This document shows, in pieces, positions 26,546 through 35,886 of a DNA stretch of 64,000 nt; positions within the stretch are counted from its first letter, which is position 1, and each line of letters begins with the position of its first letter. Below the pieces are notes generated by a model that ran no database searches, had not been told where the DNA came from, and was given only the letters and a program-made list of their open reading frames with translations. The position numbers were made by a program, and so were the translations under genes. Source of the DNA: Flavobacterium soli DSM 19725 (GTDB taxonomy: Bacteria; Bacteroidota; Bacteroidia; Flavobacteriales; Flavobacteriaceae); the NCBI RefSeq assembly GCF_000422705.1, contig NZ_KE383908.1, positions 94,162-158,161 of the forward strand, read 5' to 3'.

Positions 26546-27463
26546 ATGAAGAATACACAACTCAATATCGAAAAAATAAATTCTGTAGTTGCACTGCATT
26601 CTTTTTTAGCACTGCCAAGTCCTTCAAACCCTTTGATTTCCATAATTGATCATTCTCAATTGAGTTATAAACACCCCTACGAAAATCAAAAACTGAATAT
26701 GGATTTATACAATATTACGGTGAAACGAAATTTTAAGGATCAAATAAAATACGGTAAGAATAGCTATGATTATGATAAGGGAAGTATGTCTTTTATTGCA
26801 CCCAATCAGATTATTGCAATGGCCAATCAAACCGACACAAGCAAAAATGATGGATGGTCGTTGGTATTTCATCCAGATTTAATTAGGAAATATCCTTTGT
26901 TTAGCGCCATAAAAAAATACGGCTTTTTCTCTTATGAAGTCTTTGAAGGTTTACACCTTTCTGAAGAAGAAGAAAAGACAATTAATGCTTTAATTCAAAA
27001 CATTCACAATGAAATCATTTCGCGTTTAGATCATTTCAGTCAGGAGGTCATTGTAGCAAATTTGGAATTACTTTTAAGCTATTGTAACCGTTTTTATAAC
27101 AGGCAGTTTTTAACCCGAAAAATGGCTACTAACGATTTGCTGACAAAATTCGAAACACTTTTACAAAGTTATTTTACTGAAAACACGACGCTTGAATTGC
27201 CAAAAGTGGAAAAGATCGCAACAGAACTAAACGTTTCCTCTTCATATTTAAGTGATATGTTACGAACTGTTACCGGACAAAACACCCAACAGCACATTCA
27301 CGAAAAATTGATCGAAAAAGCCAAAGAAATGTTGACGACAACGCAATTAAGTGTGAGTGAAGTGGCTTTCTCACTAGGTTTTGAATACTCACAAAGTTTT
27401 TCCAAATTATTTAAAAGCAAAACCAATCAAACACCAATTGAATTCAGAAACAGTTTTAATTAA
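26546..27463 (+). CDS. AraC-family regulator (paralogue 2)
   Basis: I chose the ATG at 26546 over the TTG seven codons earlier, giving 305 residues. It has the same two-part build as its neighbour at 24445: sensor half (SYDYDKGSMSFIAPNQ) and C-terminal double helix-turn-helix (VEKIATELNVSSSYLSDMLR; SVSEVAFSLGFEYSQSFSKLFK). It lies 52 bases after the reductase and converges with the HxlR gene. It may regulate the adjacent oxidoreductases. Confidence 0.9.
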   Translation: MKNTQLNIEKINSVVALHSFLALPSPSNPLISIIDHSQLSYKHPYENQKLNMDLYNITVKRNFKDQIKYGKNSYDYDKGSMSFIAPNQIIAMANQTDTSKNDGWSLVFHPDLIRKYPLFSAIKKYGFFSYEVFEGLHLSEEEEKTINALIQNIHNEIISRLDHFSQEVIVANLELLLSYCNRFYNRQFLTRKMATNDLLTKFETLLQSYFTENTTLELPKVEKIATELNVSSSYLSDMLRTVTGQNTQQHIHEKLIEKAKEMLTTTQLSVSEVAFSLGFEYSQSFSKLFKSKTNQTPIEFRNSFN

Positions 27464-27464
27464 A

Positions 27465-27806
27465 TTATTCTTTCAATTTTTTGCGATGATTTTCACCCCA
27501 TTCGCCCATAGTAGTCACAACTTCTTTTACAGTTAGGGCATACTCGGTTATCTTATACTCAACCAGTATTGGAGATGTGTCATAAACAGTCCTTGTAATC
27601 AATTTATTTGCTTCAAGCGATTTCAATTCAGCTGATAGCACCCTATTTGTAATTTTTGGTACAAAGTCTTTAATATCCTTAAAGCGATGGTTTCCATGTT
27701 TTATGGCAATGATTATAGGCAATCGCCATTTTCCTCCAAGTACATACAGGGTGTCCTGTACATGGAATATTAAATTCTTGATTTGTGATGCAACTTCTTC
27801 CGTCAC
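27465..27806 (-). CDS. HxlR-family winged-helix regulator
   Basis: A 113-residue protein: YVLGGKWRLPIIIAI, HRFKDIKDFVPKITNRVLSAEL, LEANKLITRTVYD, VEYKITEYA, the standard HxlR winged-helix layout. It lacks the N-terminal Cys used by redox-sensing members, so thiol sensing is unlikely. It is divergent from the SDR at 27889 across an 82-base gap, and probably represses it and itself. It overlaps nothing but ends 1 base after the convergent AraC gene. Confidence 0.85.
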   Translation of the reverse strand: MTEEVASQIKNLIFHVQDTLYVLGGKWRLPIIIAIKHGNHRFKDIKDFVPKITNRVLSAELKSLEANKLITRTVYDTSPILVEYKITEYALTVKEVVTTMGEWGENHRKKLKE

Positions 27807-27836
27807 TTTGGTATCCTTTTGTATATCGGTTACAAA

Positions 27837-27861
27837 AGTATACTAAAGTCTGATAACTTTG
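27837..27861 (+). promoter_or_regulatory. Palindromic site and -7 element between HxlR and SDR genes
   Basis: The perfect 8-bp palindrome AGTATACT (27837-27844) within a wider A/T-symmetric region is followed by TAACTTTG (27854-27861), a full TAnnTTTG match, 27 bases before the SDR start. A regulator bound here would block that promoter, fitting HxlR repression. Confidence 0.5.
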
Positions 27862-27888
27862 CAGAAACAAAATTAAAAATTTTAAAAA

Positions 27889-28647
27889 ATGAAAACTGCA
27901 TTAATAACAGGGGCTAATAAAGGTATAGGCTTTGAAGTAGCTAGACAACTTTTACAATTAAACTATCGAGTTTTTATCGGAAGTCGAAGCCTAGAATTAG
28001 GAAACAAAGCAGTTGATAAATTAAAATCAGAAGGGTATAAAAATGTAGTAGCTGTTCAAATTGATGTTACGGATCAAGACTCCGTAAAAAAAGCAAGAAT
28101 AGAGCTGGGTAAAAAAATTGAAGTTTTAGATGTTCTTATCAATAATTCAGGAATCAATGGAATCGAATTTGATGGAGAAACTCCAATAATGCATACTTCA
28201 ACGGATACTGATGTAAACAAATTCAAAGAGGTATTTGAAGTGAATCTTTTTGGTGTTATCAGAACTACTCAGGCATTTTTAGATCTATTGAAAAAATCTG
28301 TAGCACCAAGAATTATAAATGTAAGTTCGAGTCAAGGTTCACTTACTTTGCACAGTGATCCTGATTTTATCCATTACAAACATAAAGGAGTCGCATATCA
28401 GTCATCAAAAGCCGCTTTGAATATGTACACTATCGTTTTGGCTTATGAGTTACGGGACTTGCCTTTTAAGGTCAATGCCGTGAGTCCAGGGTCGACAAAA
28501 ACCGATTTCAACCGTCAATTGGGTCAAGGATCTGTAGAAGATGCCGCTAAAAGAATTATTAAATATGCAACAATTGATCAGGATGGCCCAACAGGCAAAT
28601 TCTTTGCAGAAGATATGAATCCCAAAACGGGTGAGATTCCGTGGTAG
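27889..28647 (+). CDS. SDR-family carbonyl reductase-like protein
   Basis: A 252-residue short-chain dehydrogenase: TGANKGIG at residues 7-14, LINNSGING near 85, active-site Ser in NVSSSQGS, and Tyr-Lys in AYQSSKAA. It resembles plant/animal-type carbonyl reductases that use NADPH. It is transcribed away from the HxlR gene, a common local-repressor arrangement for stress-induced reductases. Confidence 0.88.
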   Translation: MKTALITGANKGIGFEVARQLLQLNYRVFIGSRSLELGNKAVDKLKSEGYKNVVAVQIDVTDQDSVKKARIELGKKIEVLDVLINNSGINGIEFDGETPIMHTSTDTDVNKFKEVFEVNLFGVIRTTQAFLDLLKKSVAPRIINVSSSQGSLTLHSDPDFIHYKHKGVAYQSSKAALNMYTIVLAYELRDLPFKVNAVSPGSTKTDFNRQLGQGSVEDAAKRIIKYATIDQDGPTGKFFAEDMNPKTGEIPW

Positions 28648-28739
28648 AATATTTTTTAGACAATTAATAAAATCTAAATGCCTGTGAGATGTACTTTTCT
28701 TGTTGGCATTTAATTTTTGATAGTTGTGGATTAGTGCTT

Positions 28740-28798
28740 TTTGACTACAAGAAAACGTGTTCCAGCTACATCCGGATATTTGATAATTCTCAATTTTG
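28740..28798 (+). promoter_or_regulatory. AraC-type tandem operator before esterase gene
   Basis: The half-site TTTGACTACA (28740-28749) is followed by a weaker second half-site, TCCAGCTACA, at exactly +21 (28761-28770), then 20 bases and CAATTTTG (28791-28798). The start codon is 34 bases further on. Confidence 0.7.
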
Positions 28799-28832
28799 CC
28801 TCTTGAGACGAACTTTTAAAAAAAAAATATAA

Positions 28833-29825
28833 ATGAGAAAATTAAAATCAATCATCAAATACATGGGAATTACAATAGCTACACTGCTACTACTTGTAAC
28901 GGTCTTTGTTACAGGATATTTTTATACTACAAATGCTCCATTAACAAATGGAAAGGTAAGCTGCAACATTGGCTATAAAGAAAATCTAAAACTAGACCTT
29001 TATGCACCAACCAAAAACATATTTGATAAATCTCCAGTAATCTTTTATGTGCATGGTGGAGCTTGGATCATAGGTAGCAAATTTACCATTAACAGCAACA
29101 GGTTTAATAGTGCCATTCATAACTTAAGAGAACAAGGATACACCATTATTTGTCCTAATTACACCTTAGGAAAAAAAGGGAAAAGTCCGTTTCCAGATTG
29201 TATCGTAGATGTTTATGATGCGGTCGATTGGGCAAAGGAAAATGCAGCACTTTATAATTTAGATACGCAAAACATTGGTTTGCTGGGAGAATCGGCAGGT
29301 GCTCAAATTGCGATGATGATAGCATTTTCTGATCATCACTTGGAGAATAAAAAGAACAATGAAACAACGTTTAGTTATTTAATTGATGTTTATGGACCGA
29401 GTGATTTAGCAAGCATGTATGAGGGTCCGGAAATTAAGAACTTAAATAATCGGTTAAATAAATTTTTAAATCTGGCAGGAAAAGAAATCAATATAGAGGA
29501 ATATGTTTTTGGTTTTAATCCTGCTCAAGACAAAAGCAGGGCAAAGAATGTTTTAGAGAATTATTCGCCTATAAAATTCATCAGTAAAAGGAACTTTCCT
29601 ACCTTAATAATCCACGGAAAAGAAGATCAAATCGTATCTGTTAAGCAATCGGAAACTTTGAATTCAAAAATGGATTCACTAGGACTAAACAACGAAATCC
29701 ATTTATTTGATGGAATGGATCACAGCTTACGAAAAGCCACTCAATATCAAAAAGATAGTATTCAATTGTTAATTACTGATTTTGTGCTTAAAAATTATAA
29801 TTCTAAACATTTAACTTTAAAATAA
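28833..29825 (+). CDS. Membrane-anchored alpha/beta hydrolase (esterase)
   Basis: A 330-residue protein with one N-terminal membrane segment (residues 9-31), so the enzyme is attached on the outer face of the inner membrane or is exported. The HSL/carboxylesterase motif HGGAW is at 74-78, the nucleophile Ser154 in GESAG, the acid in HGKEDQIV, and His in GMDHSLR. It hydrolyses a carboxyl ester or similar. It carries the operator shared with the TonB-receptor operon and the reductases, so it probably acts on the same compound (inference). Confidence 0.85.
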   Translation: MRKLKSIIKYMGITIATLLLLVTVFVTGYFYTTNAPLTNGKVSCNIGYKENLKLDLYAPTKNIFDKSPVIFYVHGGAWIIGSKFTINSNRFNSAIHNLREQGYTIICPNYTLGKKGKSPFPDCIVDVYDAVDWAKENAALYNLDTQNIGLLGESAGAQIAMMIAFSDHHLENKKNNETTFSYLIDVYGPSDLASMYEGPEIKNLNNRLNKFLNLAGKEINIEEYVFGFNPAQDKSRAKNVLENYSPIKFISKRNFPTLIIHGKEDQIVSVKQSETLNSKMDSLGLNNEIHLFDGMDHSLRKATQYQKDSIQLLITDFVLKNYNSKHLTLK

Positions 29826-29998
29826 TCACAATTTTAGTTTTCTTACTGTTTAGTGTTTTGGTACATTTACACATTCAAAAACAATTTAAAGAATTAAAAA
29901 CTGAAGTTAGAAATAATCAAATGTGGTCTATTGTATGTCCATTTAAATTTAATTACCCTCAAAGAAAGGACTACAGGAGTAGGAAAAAGAATTAGGCA

Positions 29999-30892
29999 GT
30001 GAAATTAAATCATCTTAACCTTAAAAACAATATTTTGGCACACCTAAATAGCAATGAAAGCCTTATTTCAGAAAACACAGTAACACTACCTCATCCAAGT
30101 AAATTGCTTGTAATTGAACCAATTGATTATCCTAATCCTTACGATTTTCAAAGGCCTCATCGCCATGATTACTTTGAAATTATTCTGATTCAAAGCGGCA
30201 AAGGAATTCAATATATAGATTTCAAGCCTTATGAGATGAATCAAGGACAGCTTTTTAACATATATCCTGGGCAAGTGCATCTGATGCAAAGAGATACAGC
30301 TCGAGGATTACTGATACAATTCCGAAAAGATTTGTTTGAATTTATCAGGCCCCTTCAACATTTTCATTTATATTTTAGCAATCCAGAATTCAATCTTGAC
30401 CCTCAAACTTTTGATCATTTATATAGTCTTGCCGAACAAATGGCTGGGCAATTGGCAACAGAGAACCTCTCGCCGATGGCTATCTATAAGTCTTATAGTT
30501 ATTTACAAATCATACTCATCACCCTTTCTGAATTGCATGGAGAGAAAACAACCCCCGATCATAACCATCTTGTATCGCAGTTTCTTTCATTGGTCTCCCA
30601 AAATATATACACAAGAAGAAAAGTAGCCGATTATTGCCAAATGATGAACTGTTCCCATGATAAACTTAATAGTGCCTGTAAAAATGCATTCGGAAAGACG
30701 GTTTTAAATCTAATACATGAAGAGTTGGTTTTAGAAATACGAAGGCTTTTTCTGGTTAGTTCCCTTTCCTTAAAGGAAATTGCATTTGAGCTTAATTTTG
30801 ACAGTCAGGCAAATTTTAGCATTTTTGTCAAAACACATACTGGACTTACTCCTTCGGAGCTGCAAGCATCTGTAATTGAGATTTATAAGTAA
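29999..30892 (+). CDS. AraC-family regulator, distinct type
   Basis: A 297-residue protein starting with GTG. The N-terminal cupin half has RPHRHDYFEIILIQSGKG and FNIYPGQVHLM; the C-terminal double helix-turn-helix has KVADYCQMMNCSHDKLNSACK and SLKEIAFELNFDSQANFSIFVK. It is not a close paralogue of the three other AraC proteins in the window. The 173-base gap before it is AT-rich and without the 21-bp tandem operator. Target unknown. Confidence 0.85.
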   Translation: MKLNHLNLKNNILAHLNSNESLISENTVTLPHPSKLLVIEPIDYPNPYDFQRPHRHDYFEIILIQSGKGIQYIDFKPYEMNQGQLFNIYPGQVHLMQRDTARGLLIQFRKDLFEFIRPLQHFHLYFSNPEFNLDPQTFDHLYSLAEQMAGQLATENLSPMAIYKSYSYLQIILITLSELHGEKTTPDHNHLVSQFLSLVSQNIYTRRKVADYCQMMNCSHDKLNSACKNAFGKTVLNLIHEELVLEIRRLFLVSSLSLKEIAFELNFDSQANFSIFVKTHTGLTPSELQASVIEIYK

Positions 30893-30958
30893 AAGCGGAT
30901 TTTTCATAACTGGTAGTTGTATTAAGTCAATAACTTTGATTTTCTTTAAACAGAAGTT

Positions 30959-33235
30959 ATGAAAATAATTATTGTCTTTTTGCTAATTTCCTTTTTTGGC
31001 AACGCCCAAGAAAATAATATTTGGTATTTTGGTGTACATACGGGTTTGGATTTTAACAACGGAACTCCTGATGTGCTTGATGACAGCCAATTAAATGCAT
31101 TGGAAGGAAGTGCATCCATATCCGATGAAAACGGAGCATTGCTTTTTTATACTGATGGTATAACAGTTTGGAATAAAAACCATAATGTTATGGAAAATGG
31201 ATTTGGGCTCTTGGGAGGTTCTTCCAGCATTCAATCATCCCTTATAGTACCTCAGCCGGGTAATCAATCTATATATTATATTTTCACAACTGCTACTGCT
31301 GGTGGTACGGATGGTTTTAGGTATTCCACTGTTGATATGAGTGCCAATAACGGCATGGGTACAATTATAAATAAAAACATTTTACTTCAAACTCCAACTA
31401 CCGAAGCCGTTAATGCAACCCGGCATGAAAATGGTCAAGATGTCTGGGTAGTTGCACATAATTATGGTAGCAATCTATTCTCTTCCTATCTCGTAACTCC
31501 AAACGGTGTTAACGAAAGTCCGGTTATTAGTGCGGCTGGATTTGTTGTCAACGGTCTTGGACATTGCACTTTAAAAGTAGCTCCTGATGGTAGCAAGCTT
31601 GCATTTGCCATACAAGAAATGCAAAACGGAACACAATTGTTTGATTTTAATACTAGTACGGGTAACGTTTCAAACCCAATTCCTTTAATCGGTGGAAATG
31701 ATTACGGTTTAGAATTTTCTCCTTCAGGTAAAATTTTATACACCAGCAATCTCAAATTTTTATATCAGTATGATTTAGAATCTAATGATATAGGAAGTTC
31801 TGGAATTGAAATTTTTTCAATCAATCCTTTTGAGATAGGAGGCGATATTGCAACACTACAAATAGCCCCTGATCATAAAATATATGTTGCAAGACACAGC
31901 CGCTACAGGCTATCCATAATCAATAATCCTGATATGGTAGGATTAGGTTGTGACTTCCAAGATAACGGGATAGCCTTGGGGGTTAATGGTGCTAGTACTT
32001 TTGGTTTGCCCAATAGTGTGCTTTCTACCATTTTTAAAATAAAGGCAAGTAGCAACTCCATTTGCACAGGCCAAGAAACAACATTTTCTATAAATACTAA
32101 TCAATTTGAAACCTTATTATGGGAGTTTGGAGATGGCACTACTTCAAATGAACCTGCACCTACACATATATTCCATACTTCAAATAGTTATCAGGTAAAG
32201 CTCACGATCTATAATCAAGGAACAACCAGAATAGTGGAAGAAACAATAGAAGTATTTCCTGTTCCGGAGCCTACACAACCATCTGATTTATTACTTTGCG
32301 AAGAGCGTGATGGTTTTAAAGCTACTTTCAATCTGGCCATTCAAACCCCAATGGTGCTTGGCACACAAAATAGGGATGACTTCGATGTAACCTATCATAC
32401 GTCTTCACAACTTGCCGAATCTGGAACAGAAAATCTAGCTGCTGATTTTATAAACACTGAAAATCCGCAAATAATATATGTTAGATTGGAAAACAAAGCA
32501 ACAGGCTGCTATGCAATTACCTCTTTCAAACTTATTGTTCAGGCAAAGCCTTTGATAGATATGCCGGATAATTATACCTTTTGTGAAGGAAGTGAAATAG
32601 AAATTTTGGCTCCAGAAGGTTTTGAAACCTACCTTTGGTCAACAGGAGAAACAAACCGAACCATTACAATCAGTCAACAAGGTCAATACACCTTGAGTGT
32701 ATCGCAAATTAATCAAGGAATGCTTTGCGAAAATTCTAAGACAATAACCGTTCACGAATCTGGAAGTCCAATTATTTCCCAAATCAAAATCAGTGAATGG
32801 ACCACAAATCAAAACACTATAACGGTAATGGCTACAGGAATAGGAAATTATGAATATTCAATAGATGGTGTTTATTATCAGGACGTTCCTGTTTTCAATG
32901 GATTACCGAGTGGTATTTATACCGTTTATGTCAAGGATAAAAATAACTGTGGTAGCGTTACAGAGGAAGTAACTATATTGATGTATCCAAAATTTTTCAC
33001 GCCAAACGGAGATGGATTTAATGACAAATGGTCCATTGGCTACTCTTGGAAAGTGCCTGATATGGCGGTTCATATTTTTGATCGATATGGTAAACTCATC
33101 ATATCGCTTATGGGAAATAGTCCCGGATGGGATGGCACATACAACGGTAGCCATCTGCCAGCGACAGATTATTGGTTTTTAATTGATAGGGCAGAAAAAA
33201 AGCAGTACAGGGGACACTTTTCATTGTTGCGATAG
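30959..33235 (+). CDS. PKD-containing T9SS type B (gliding-motility-like) protein
   Basis: A 758-residue secreted protein. The signal peptide is MKIIIVFLLISFFGNAQ. Residues about 20-360 form a beta-propeller-like part (WYFG..GLDFNNGTP, VWVVAHNYGSN, LEFSPSGKILY). A PKD domain follows near 390 (LLWEFGDGTTS). The C-terminal ~85 residues are a type B sorting domain: PKFFTPNGDGFNDKW, IFDRYGKLI, GWDGTYNG, PATDYWF. Relatives are surface proteins of unknown function. A TAACTTTG -7-like element lies 20 bases before the start. It ends its transcript before the TonB-receptor operon. Confidence 0.85.
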   Translation: MKIIIVFLLISFFGNAQENNIWYFGVHTGLDFNNGTPDVLDDSQLNALEGSASISDENGALLFYTDGITVWNKNHNVMENGFGLLGGSSSIQSSLIVPQPGNQSIYYIFTTATAGGTDGFRYSTVDMSANNGMGTIINKNILLQTPTTEAVNATRHENGQDVWVVAHNYGSNLFSSYLVTPNGVNESPVISAAGFVVNGLGHCTLKVAPDGSKLAFAIQEMQNGTQLFDFNTSTGNVSNPIPLIGGNDYGLEFSPSGKILYTSNLKFLYQYDLESNDIGSSGIEIFSINPFEIGGDIATLQIAPDHKIYVARHSRYRLSIINNPDMVGLGCDFQDNGIALGVNGASTFGLPNSVLSTIFKIKASSNSICTGQETTFSINTNQFETLLWEFGDGTTSNEPAPTHIFHTSNSYQVKLTIYNQGTTRIVEETIEVFPVPEPTQPSDLLLCEERDGFKATFNLAIQTPMVLGTQNRDDFDVTYHTSSQLAESGTENLAADFINTENPQIIYVRLENKATGCYAITSFKLIVQAKPLIDMPDNYTFCEGSEIEILAPEGFETYLWSTGETNRTITISQQGQYTLSVSQINQGMLCENSKTITVHESGSPIISQIKISEWTTNQNTITVMATGIGNYEYSIDGVYYQDVPVFNGLPSGIYTVYVKDKNNCGSVTEEVTILMYPKFFTPNGDGFNDKWSIGYSWKVPDMAVHIFDRYGKLIISLMGNSPGWDGTYNGSHLPATDYWFLIDRAEKKQYRGHFSLLR

Positions 33236-33386
33236 TTAGATTTCATATACACACCTCTAAAAACAACAACAATCAATTTATTGTCAGATAATTAGACTTG
33301 AAGCCCTAACAGGTTTTAAAAGCCTGTTAACTCTAGTAGGAAGAATATCAATATTATACTACAGCTCTTGATTCACATTTAATACT

Positions 33387-33445
33387 TTTGGCTACAACAT
33401 CAGGTAATTCGGCTAAATTTATCTTCCTGATCTTCGGCAATTTTG
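33387..33445 (+). promoter_or_regulatory. AraC-type tandem operator before TonB-receptor operon
   Basis: TTTGGCTACA (33387-33396) and TTCGGCTAAA (33408-33417) are 21 bp apart. CAATTTTG (33438-33445) stands 20 bases on, 23 bases before the start codon. It has the same spacing as the three other copies. The gap also holds the small hairpin AACAGG/CCTGTT at 33308-33328. Confidence 0.72.
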
Positions 33446-33468
33446 TAATGTTAATTAAATAGAACATT

Positions 33469-35877
33469 ATGAAACAAAACAAAATTGAATTTACTCTTGA
33501 TTTAAAAAAATTACTGATTATAATAGTACTAGTAATTGGCTACAGCTCGTTTGCTCAAAAAGGGACAATTAGGGGTCAAGTTATTGATAATTTTACCGAT
33601 CAGCCTCTAGAAGGTGTGACGGTCATCTTTTTAACCGATAGTACAATTGGCACAACCACTAATGCTGAAGGAAAATTCAGATTAGAAAATCTACCTATCG
33701 GTCGCGGAAGTTTTGGTTTTTCATTTTTAGGTTATGAAACTGCGACAATAGCTAACATTGATGTTACAAGTGGAAAGGAAGTGTCAATTGACATTCGACT
33801 AACAGAAAGCTACAGTAACTTGAACGAAGTTGTGGTGAGATCTGGACCAAGAAAAGATCAGGCCATAAACAAACTCGCAGCGGTTAGTGCACGGCAAGTG
33901 AGTGTGGAAGAAATTACAAAATATGCAGGAGGTAGAAGTGATGTGGCACGTCTCGCCTCTAACTTTGCAGGGGTTTCGGCTCCAAACGATAGCCGAAATG
34001 ACATTGTGGTTCGCGGTAACTCGCCAACAGGACTTTTGTGGCGAATTGATGGAATTCCCGTTCCAAGCCCTAATCATTTCAGTACTTTGGGAACTACTGG
34101 TAGTCCGGTTAGTGCATTAAATCCTAATGTTATGGGAAATTCTGATTTCTTAACTTCTGCTTTTCCTGCAGAATACGGTAATGCTTTAGGTGGCGTTTTT
34201 GATATTAATTTTCGAAAAGGAAATACTGATAAGTATGAATATACCGTTGGTGTTGGTGCCATGACTGGTTTTGAAGGTGTTGCCGAAGGTCCAATGGGTA
34301 AGGACGGATCCTTTATGGTAGCTGCCCGATATGGACTTGCAGGTATTGTGGGAGGAATGGGTACTGGTGCAATTCCTAATTATTCAGACTTATCTTTTAA
34401 TCTTGATTTTGGAAAAACAAAGCTTGGTAGTTTTACTTTATTTGGTATTGCAGGGAACTCAACTATTGATTTTAATGGTGAGGAAGACTATGATGATGGA
34501 GATCTTTTTTCAGCACCTGATGAGAACTTTGAATATGCTTCTCAATTTGGTATGGTCGGTTTGCGAAATACTATTTCATTAAACGATTACTCTTCCATTA
34601 AAACAACTATTGGAGGCTCATTCAGTGGTCAAGATGGACAAGTAGATCGAATTTATGATTATGGAACACCACAAGCAAATTTACTTCGCTTTGCAGATAT
34701 TGACAATACTGAAACACGGCTAACCTTGTCTTCTGTTTATAATGCTAAGTTTAATAATAAGTTTACTTTTCGAAGTGGTGTGCTACTGGAACAGTTTAAT
34801 TTATCAGCAAGTGTAGCAAACAGATTAGATTTACCCGATAATGATGGCGATGGTTATCCAGATTATCAACAACGCATTAGCAATGATGGCGGATACACTG
34901 TTTTTCAACCCTATGCCCAAGGGCAATATCGCTTAACGGAAAGCTTTACGCTAAATGCAGGATTGCATACTCAATATTTTTCTTTGAATGAAGCATTTGT
35001 GGCAGAGCCAAGGGCCTCCTTAACTTGGCAACTTGCAAAGGCACACAGTATAACGTTTGGTTATGGACTTCATCATCAAAATGTGCCAGCTCCTATTTTA
35101 TTCTTAAATGAAAATGTTAATGGAACAGATGTACAAGCCAATAAGGACTTAGATTTAGTAAGAAGTAATCATTACGTTTTAGGTTATGATTTAAGACCTG
35201 GTACTGGTTGGAGAGCTAAAATCGAAGCATACTACCAAGACATTACAAATGCTGCTGTTGATGCCAACTCGACTGGTTATTCTTCATTAACAGAAGGTTC
35301 AGATTTTATATTCAGCTTTGACGAATTGAATTTGGTGAGTGAAGGAGTTGGACATAACTATGGTTTAGAATTGACAGTTGAGAAATTTTTATCAAACGGA
35401 TGGTATAGTTTGGCAACAGCCTCATTATTTGAAGCCAAATATGAAGGAAGCGATGGTATTGAAAGAAATTCACCTTTTAACAACGGATATGTGTTCAACG
35501 TTTTAGGAGGAAAAGAATTCAAGGTTGGGAAAAATGGGAAAAATGTGCTCTCGATTGATTCTAGATTTAGTACATCTGGAGGAAGATACTACACTCCTGT
35601 TGATTTGGCAGCTAGTCAGGCAGTAGGTTATCAAATTCTACAAGATGATTTAGCCTTCAGCGAACAATATGACCCTTATTTGCGATTAGACCTTAAGATT
35701 GGTATGAAAATCAACAGCAGTAAAAGAAAAGTTTCACACCAGTTCTATGTGGATTTTCAAAACGTGACCAATAACGAAAATGTGTTTATCCGTCAGTACA
35801 ATCGTTTGACCAATAGTGTGGATCAAGTCGATCAGATTGGTTTCTTCCCAGATTTTGGATATAAGATTCAATTTTAA
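33469..35877 (+). CDS. TonB-dependent outer-membrane receptor
   Basis: An 802-residue protein: signal peptide to about residue 30 (SSFAQ), a CarboxypepD-regulatory-like domain at 33-115 (GTIRGQVIDNFTDQPLEGV), a plug with IVVRGNSPTGLLWRIDGIPVP near 185, and a beta-barrel ending in the expected terminal Phe (YKIQF). Imports a ligand across the outer membrane with TonB energy. There is no SusD partner, so a glycan is not indicated. It is the first gene of an eight-gene operon with gaps of only 10-26 bases, containing reductases and an exporter, which suggests uptake of a small organic compound. Confidence 0.9.
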   Translation: MKQNKIEFTLDLKKLLIIIVLVIGYSSFAQKGTIRGQVIDNFTDQPLEGVTVIFLTDSTIGTTTNAEGKFRLENLPIGRGSFGFSFLGYETATIANIDVTSGKEVSIDIRLTESYSNLNEVVVRSGPRKDQAINKLAAVSARQVSVEEITKYAGGRSDVARLASNFAGVSAPNDSRNDIVVRGNSPTGLLWRIDGIPVPSPNHFSTLGTTGSPVSALNPNVMGNSDFLTSAFPAEYGNALGGVFDINFRKGNTDKYEYTVGVGAMTGFEGVAEGPMGKDGSFMVAARYGLAGIVGGMGTGAIPNYSDLSFNLDFGKTKLGSFTLFGIAGNSTIDFNGEEDYDDGDLFSAPDENFEYASQFGMVGLRNTISLNDYSSIKTTIGGSFSGQDGQVDRIYDYGTPQANLLRFADIDNTETRLTLSSVYNAKFNNKFTFRSGVLLEQFNLSASVANRLDLPDNDGDGYPDYQQRISNDGGYTVFQPYAQGQYRLTESFTLNAGLHTQYFSLNEAFVAEPRASLTWQLAKAHSITFGYGLHHQNVPAPILFLNENVNGTDVQANKDLDLVRSNHYVLGYDLRPGTGWRAKIEAYYQDITNAAVDANSTGYSSLTEGSDFIFSFDELNLVSEGVGHNYGLELTVEKFLSNGWYSLATASLFEAKYEGSDGIERNSPFNNGYVFNVLGGKEFKVGKNGKNVLSIDSRFSTSGGRYYTPVDLAASQAVGYQILQDDLAFSEQYDPYLRLDLKIGMKINSSKRKVSHQFYVDFQNVTNNENVFIRQYNRLTNSVDQVDQIGFFPDFGYKIQF

Positions 35878-35886
35878 TAGCTAATA

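Noticed and set aside
33308..33328. AACAGG...CCTGTT hairpin before the TonB receptor as a terminator or riboswitch
   Set aside because: Short, without a T-run, and looks like a common small intergenic repeat; no conserved aptamer features seen.
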